NCBI GenBank assembly: GCA_947457285.1
Contig: CANGVZ010000171.1
Location: 1 to 5,705 of the forward strand
Reading direction: 5' to 3'
Length of the DNA: 5,705 nt
Source: Flavobacteriales bacterium
Lineage (GTDB): Bacteria > Bacteroidota > Bacteroidia > Flavobacteriales_D > Sanyastnellaceae
The notes under the pieces were generated by a model. The model had not been told where the DNA came from. It saw only the letters and a list, made by a program, of their open reading frames with translations, and did not search any database. Shown here piece after piece: positions 4,272 to 5,705 of this stretch. Position 1 is the stretch's first letter. Every line of letters begins with the position of its first letter. The translations under genes were made by a program, and so were the position numbers.

Positions 4272-5705
4272 GTGGCAGAGAAGTCAAAAAAATCAAGTTC
4301 GTCCAATAGCAGTTTGAAGTCATTTCTGCAAGATCCTCGCGTAAAGAAAATTGGTGGGTTCTTGATGCTTTCCTTTGCTGTTTATCTCTTTTTGGCGTGC
4401 TTGTCCTACGTATTCACGGGCGGTCATGATCAACACTTAATTCTGGGAAACTCAAACCCGGAGTCTCTTTCTGAACAAGAACCTTATCGCAACTGGATGG
4501 GCAAAGCAGGAGCGCACCTCGCCCATTTCTTTATGTTCAAATACCTCGGTGTAGGTGCTTTTTTTATTGCCTTCATGCTCTTTTTATACGGAGTTAAAAT
4601 TGCATTTCAAAAAGCCCTCTTACCACTCTTCAAAAGTTTGCGACTCTCCATCTTAGGGGCGCTCTACTTTCCTTTGCTCATTGGTTTTTTCTTTCATAAT
4701 CGCGTGGATGGTTTTGACCGCAAAATTGAAATCACCTGCAACGACCGCTTCGTGGGAGGCTATGGTCATTTTGCAACGGAGTATACTACCTTCAATCTTG
4801 GATGGTGGGGAACATTAATGATGCTTCTACTTGTAGCACTCGCATACATGATTTTCAACCACAACCATAGGGTGGAAGCAGCATTCAACCGTGTTGGTGA
4901 GTGGATGAAGAGAGAAGAACGGGAAGGAGAACAGGAACAAGAACAGGAACAGGAACAAGAACAAGAACGAGAACGAGAACGAGAAACAGAACGAGAAACA
5001 GAGGAACAAGGGAACCCCGCAGGGGCGCAGCAAGGAACAAGGAACAAGGAAGAAGGTTCCGAATTCAGAATTGAGAATTCTAGTACCCCTACGTATCGTA
5101 CGATTACGAATAGTTTTCGCGAAGACCGACCTGCGCCGATTACTGTAAACATTACTCCAGATGAAGATGACACTGACGAATTAGCGCCGGAGCCGTACCT
5201 CATCTCCCGCCCCGTCCCTCCTACTCCTACTCCTACTCCTAATCCTACTCATTCTCATTCTGATTCTGATTCTGATTCTCTCTCCATCACTCCTACTCCT
5301 ACTCCTTCTACTCCTCCTTCCTCCGATCCTATTTCAATAAAATTCGAATTTCCCGAGGCATCTGCTAGTCCAGCAGAACCCGAAGAACCGGAGTTCGATG
5401 ACTTTATTCCTGAAATAAGAAATGAAAATGCTCCAATTATAAAGTTAGCGGGCATGGAAGTAGAAGCACCCAAAGAGGAAGATATTCTAAGTGAAGAAGA
5501 TTTAGAAAGCAAACTGAAGGAGTTTGGTCCTTATGACCCAAAGTTGGACCTCAGTCGTTATGAACTCCCTCCCATAGACCTTCTAAAGCCCCATGGTTCG
5601 GGCGTGCCCCAAATCAATAAGGAAGAGCTCGAGGCCAACAAGAATAAAATCGTTGAAACGCTCAATCACTACAAAATAGAGATTGATAAAATCAAGGCGA
5701 CCATA
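4272..5705 (+). CDS. ftsK: DNA translocase FtsK, N-terminal part (cut by window edge)
   Basis: Septum-anchored DNA pump that moves chromosome termini during division and activates dimer resolution. The 478 visible codons hold a basic serine-rich start, four membrane spans (about residues 27-48, 79-107, 122-141, 176-195), a low-complexity linker (about 200-415), and the beginning of the alpha domain of the motor with YDPKLDLSRYELPPIDLL (421-438) and EELEANKNKIVETL, very like Bacteroidota FtsK. The RecA-like motor with Walker motifs and the gamma domain lie past the edge. The start is GTG at 4272 (product M-AEKSKKSSSS): the frame is closed by TGA at 4209-4211, has no ATG in between, and the first in-frame ATG would fall inside the first membrane span. 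The linker is glutamate/glutamine/arginine-rich, then proline/threonine/serine-rich, and is made of several short DNA repeats, yet contains no stop or frameshift. It is divergent from alkD. Confidence 0.93.
   Translation, partial: MAEKSKKSSSSNSSLKSFLQDPRVKKIGGFLMLSFAVYLFLACLSYVFTGGHDQHLILGNSNPESLSEQEPYRNWMGKAGAHLAHFFMFKYLGVGAFFIAFMLFLYGVKIAFQKALLPLFKSLRLSILGALYFPLLIGFFFHNRVDGFDRKIEITCNDRFVGGYGHFATEYTTFNLGWWGTLMMLLLVALAYMIFNHNHRVEAAFNRVGEWMKREEREGEQEQEQEQEQEQERERERETERETEEQGNPAGAQQGTRNKEEGSEFRIENSSTPTYRTITNSFREDRPAPITVNITPDEDDTDELAPEPYLISRPVPPTPTPTPNPTHSHSDSDSDSLSITPTPTPSTPPSSDPISIKFEFPEASASPAEPEEPEFDDFIPEIRNENAPIIKLAGMEVEAPKEEDILSEEDLESKLKEFGPYDPKLDLSRYELPPIDLLKPHGSGVPQINKEELEANKNKIVETLNHYKIEIDKIKATI
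4929..5000 (+). repeat. Hexamer repeat tract GAACAR/GAACGA in the ftsK linker
   Basis: Twelve consecutive hexamers: GAACAG or GAACAA six times, then GAACGA alternating with GAAACA. The tract is in frame and encodes Glu-Gln pairs turning into Glu-Arg and Glu-Thr pairs (about FtsK residues 220-243). Since the unit is two codons long, gain or loss of units keeps the frame. Confidence 0.9.
5015..5025. repeat. Short GC-rich palindrome inside the ftsK linker
   Basis: CCCC-GCA-GGGG, a four-pair inverted repeat with a three-base loop in an otherwise AT-richer gene. It lies between the hexamer tract and the heptamer tract. It could be part of a dispersed intergenic-type repeat, but it is short and may be chance. 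Confidence 0.4.
5032..5059 (+). repeat. Heptamer repeat AAGGAAC, four copies, in ftsK
   Basis: AAGGAAC, AAGGAAC, AAGGAAG and AAGGTTC follow each other without gaps. A seven-base unit is out of step with codons, so each copy is read in a new frame (giving GTRNKEEG). Such heptamer arrays are usually found between genes. Confidence 0.8.
5061..5081 (+). repeat. Heptamer repeat GAATTCA, three copies, in ftsK
   Basis: GAATTCA, GAATTGA and GAATTCT in direct succession, one base after the AAGGAAC array, encoding SEFRIENS. The unit also has seven bases and again is read in shifting frames. Tandem AATTCAG-type arrays are familiar as intergenic repeats in some Bacteroidota and cyanobacteria; that link is from memory. 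Confidence 0.7.
5220..5303 (+). repeat. Hexamer repeat CCTACT/CATTCT/GATTCT in the ftsK linker
   Basis: Fourteen in-frame hexamers: CCTACT copies (one CCTAAT), two CATTCT, three GATTCT, two degenerate units, then CCTACT twice more. They encode Pro-Thr pairs, then His-Ser, Asp-Ser, and Pro-Thr again (FtsK residues 317-344). The graded change between unit types suggests local expansion of successive variants. Confidence 0.88.

Noticed and set aside
4766..5203. Long minus-strand open frame with serine/arginine/cysteine runs, opposite ftsK
   Set aside because: It is the antisense shadow of the hexamer repeats; the plus frame has clear FtsK membrane spans and alpha-domain sequence on both sides. 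The same applies to the minus frames at 4827-5033 and 5255-5512.
4929..5303. Tandem repeats as a possible CRISPR array
   Set aside because: Units are 6-7 bases, contiguous and without unique spacers, and lie inside an open coding frame.

Overview
The window reads as an ordinary chromosomal housekeeping segment of a member of the Bacteroidota. The evidence is Bacteroidota-type promoters (TTG, about 19 bases, then TAnnTTTG) with short leaders and no Shine-Dalgarno signals, a DUF4295 gene directly after rpmG, a ftsY-rimO pair, and an FtsK whose C-terminal part looks like Bacteroidota FtsK. Genus or family cannot be fixed from the sequence.

Layout, left to right. Positions 1-1496 hold the end-to-end minus-strand pair ftsY (SRP receptor) then rimO (ribosomal protein S12 methylthiotransferase, cut by the window edge); the ftsY stop and the rimO start are directly adjacent (TAAATG). 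A promoter-like -7 box and a strong minus-strand intrinsic terminator lie between ftsY and the next cluster, so ftsY-rimO probably has its own promoter. Positions 1596-1946 hold a two-gene ribosomal operon, rpmG (bL33) then a 51-residue DUF4295 protein, with an excellent promoter at 1967-1998. Positions 2054-4164 hold another minus-strand pair: an AlkD-like DNA glycosylase gene whose stop overlaps (ATGA) the start of a multi-membrane-span GT-C glycosyltransferase. From 4272 to the right edge, on the plus strand and divergent from alkD, is the N-terminal 478 codons of ftsK, starting at GTG.

Functionally the left half concerns making and targeting proteins (bL33, DUF4295, FtsY, RimO), and the right edge concerns chromosome segregation at division (FtsK). 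The glycosyltransferase and AlkD pair has no evident functional link beyond translational coupling.

The most unusual content is the FtsK linker. It is built from several unrelated short tandem repeats (two hexamer tracts in frame, two heptamer tracts and a small GC-rich palindrome), as if simple or intergenic-type repeats had expanded or landed in a tolerant part of an essential gene. I see no CRISPR array, insertion sequence, phage gene, tRNA, rRNA or defence system, and nothing that supports a wholly new multi-gene system.
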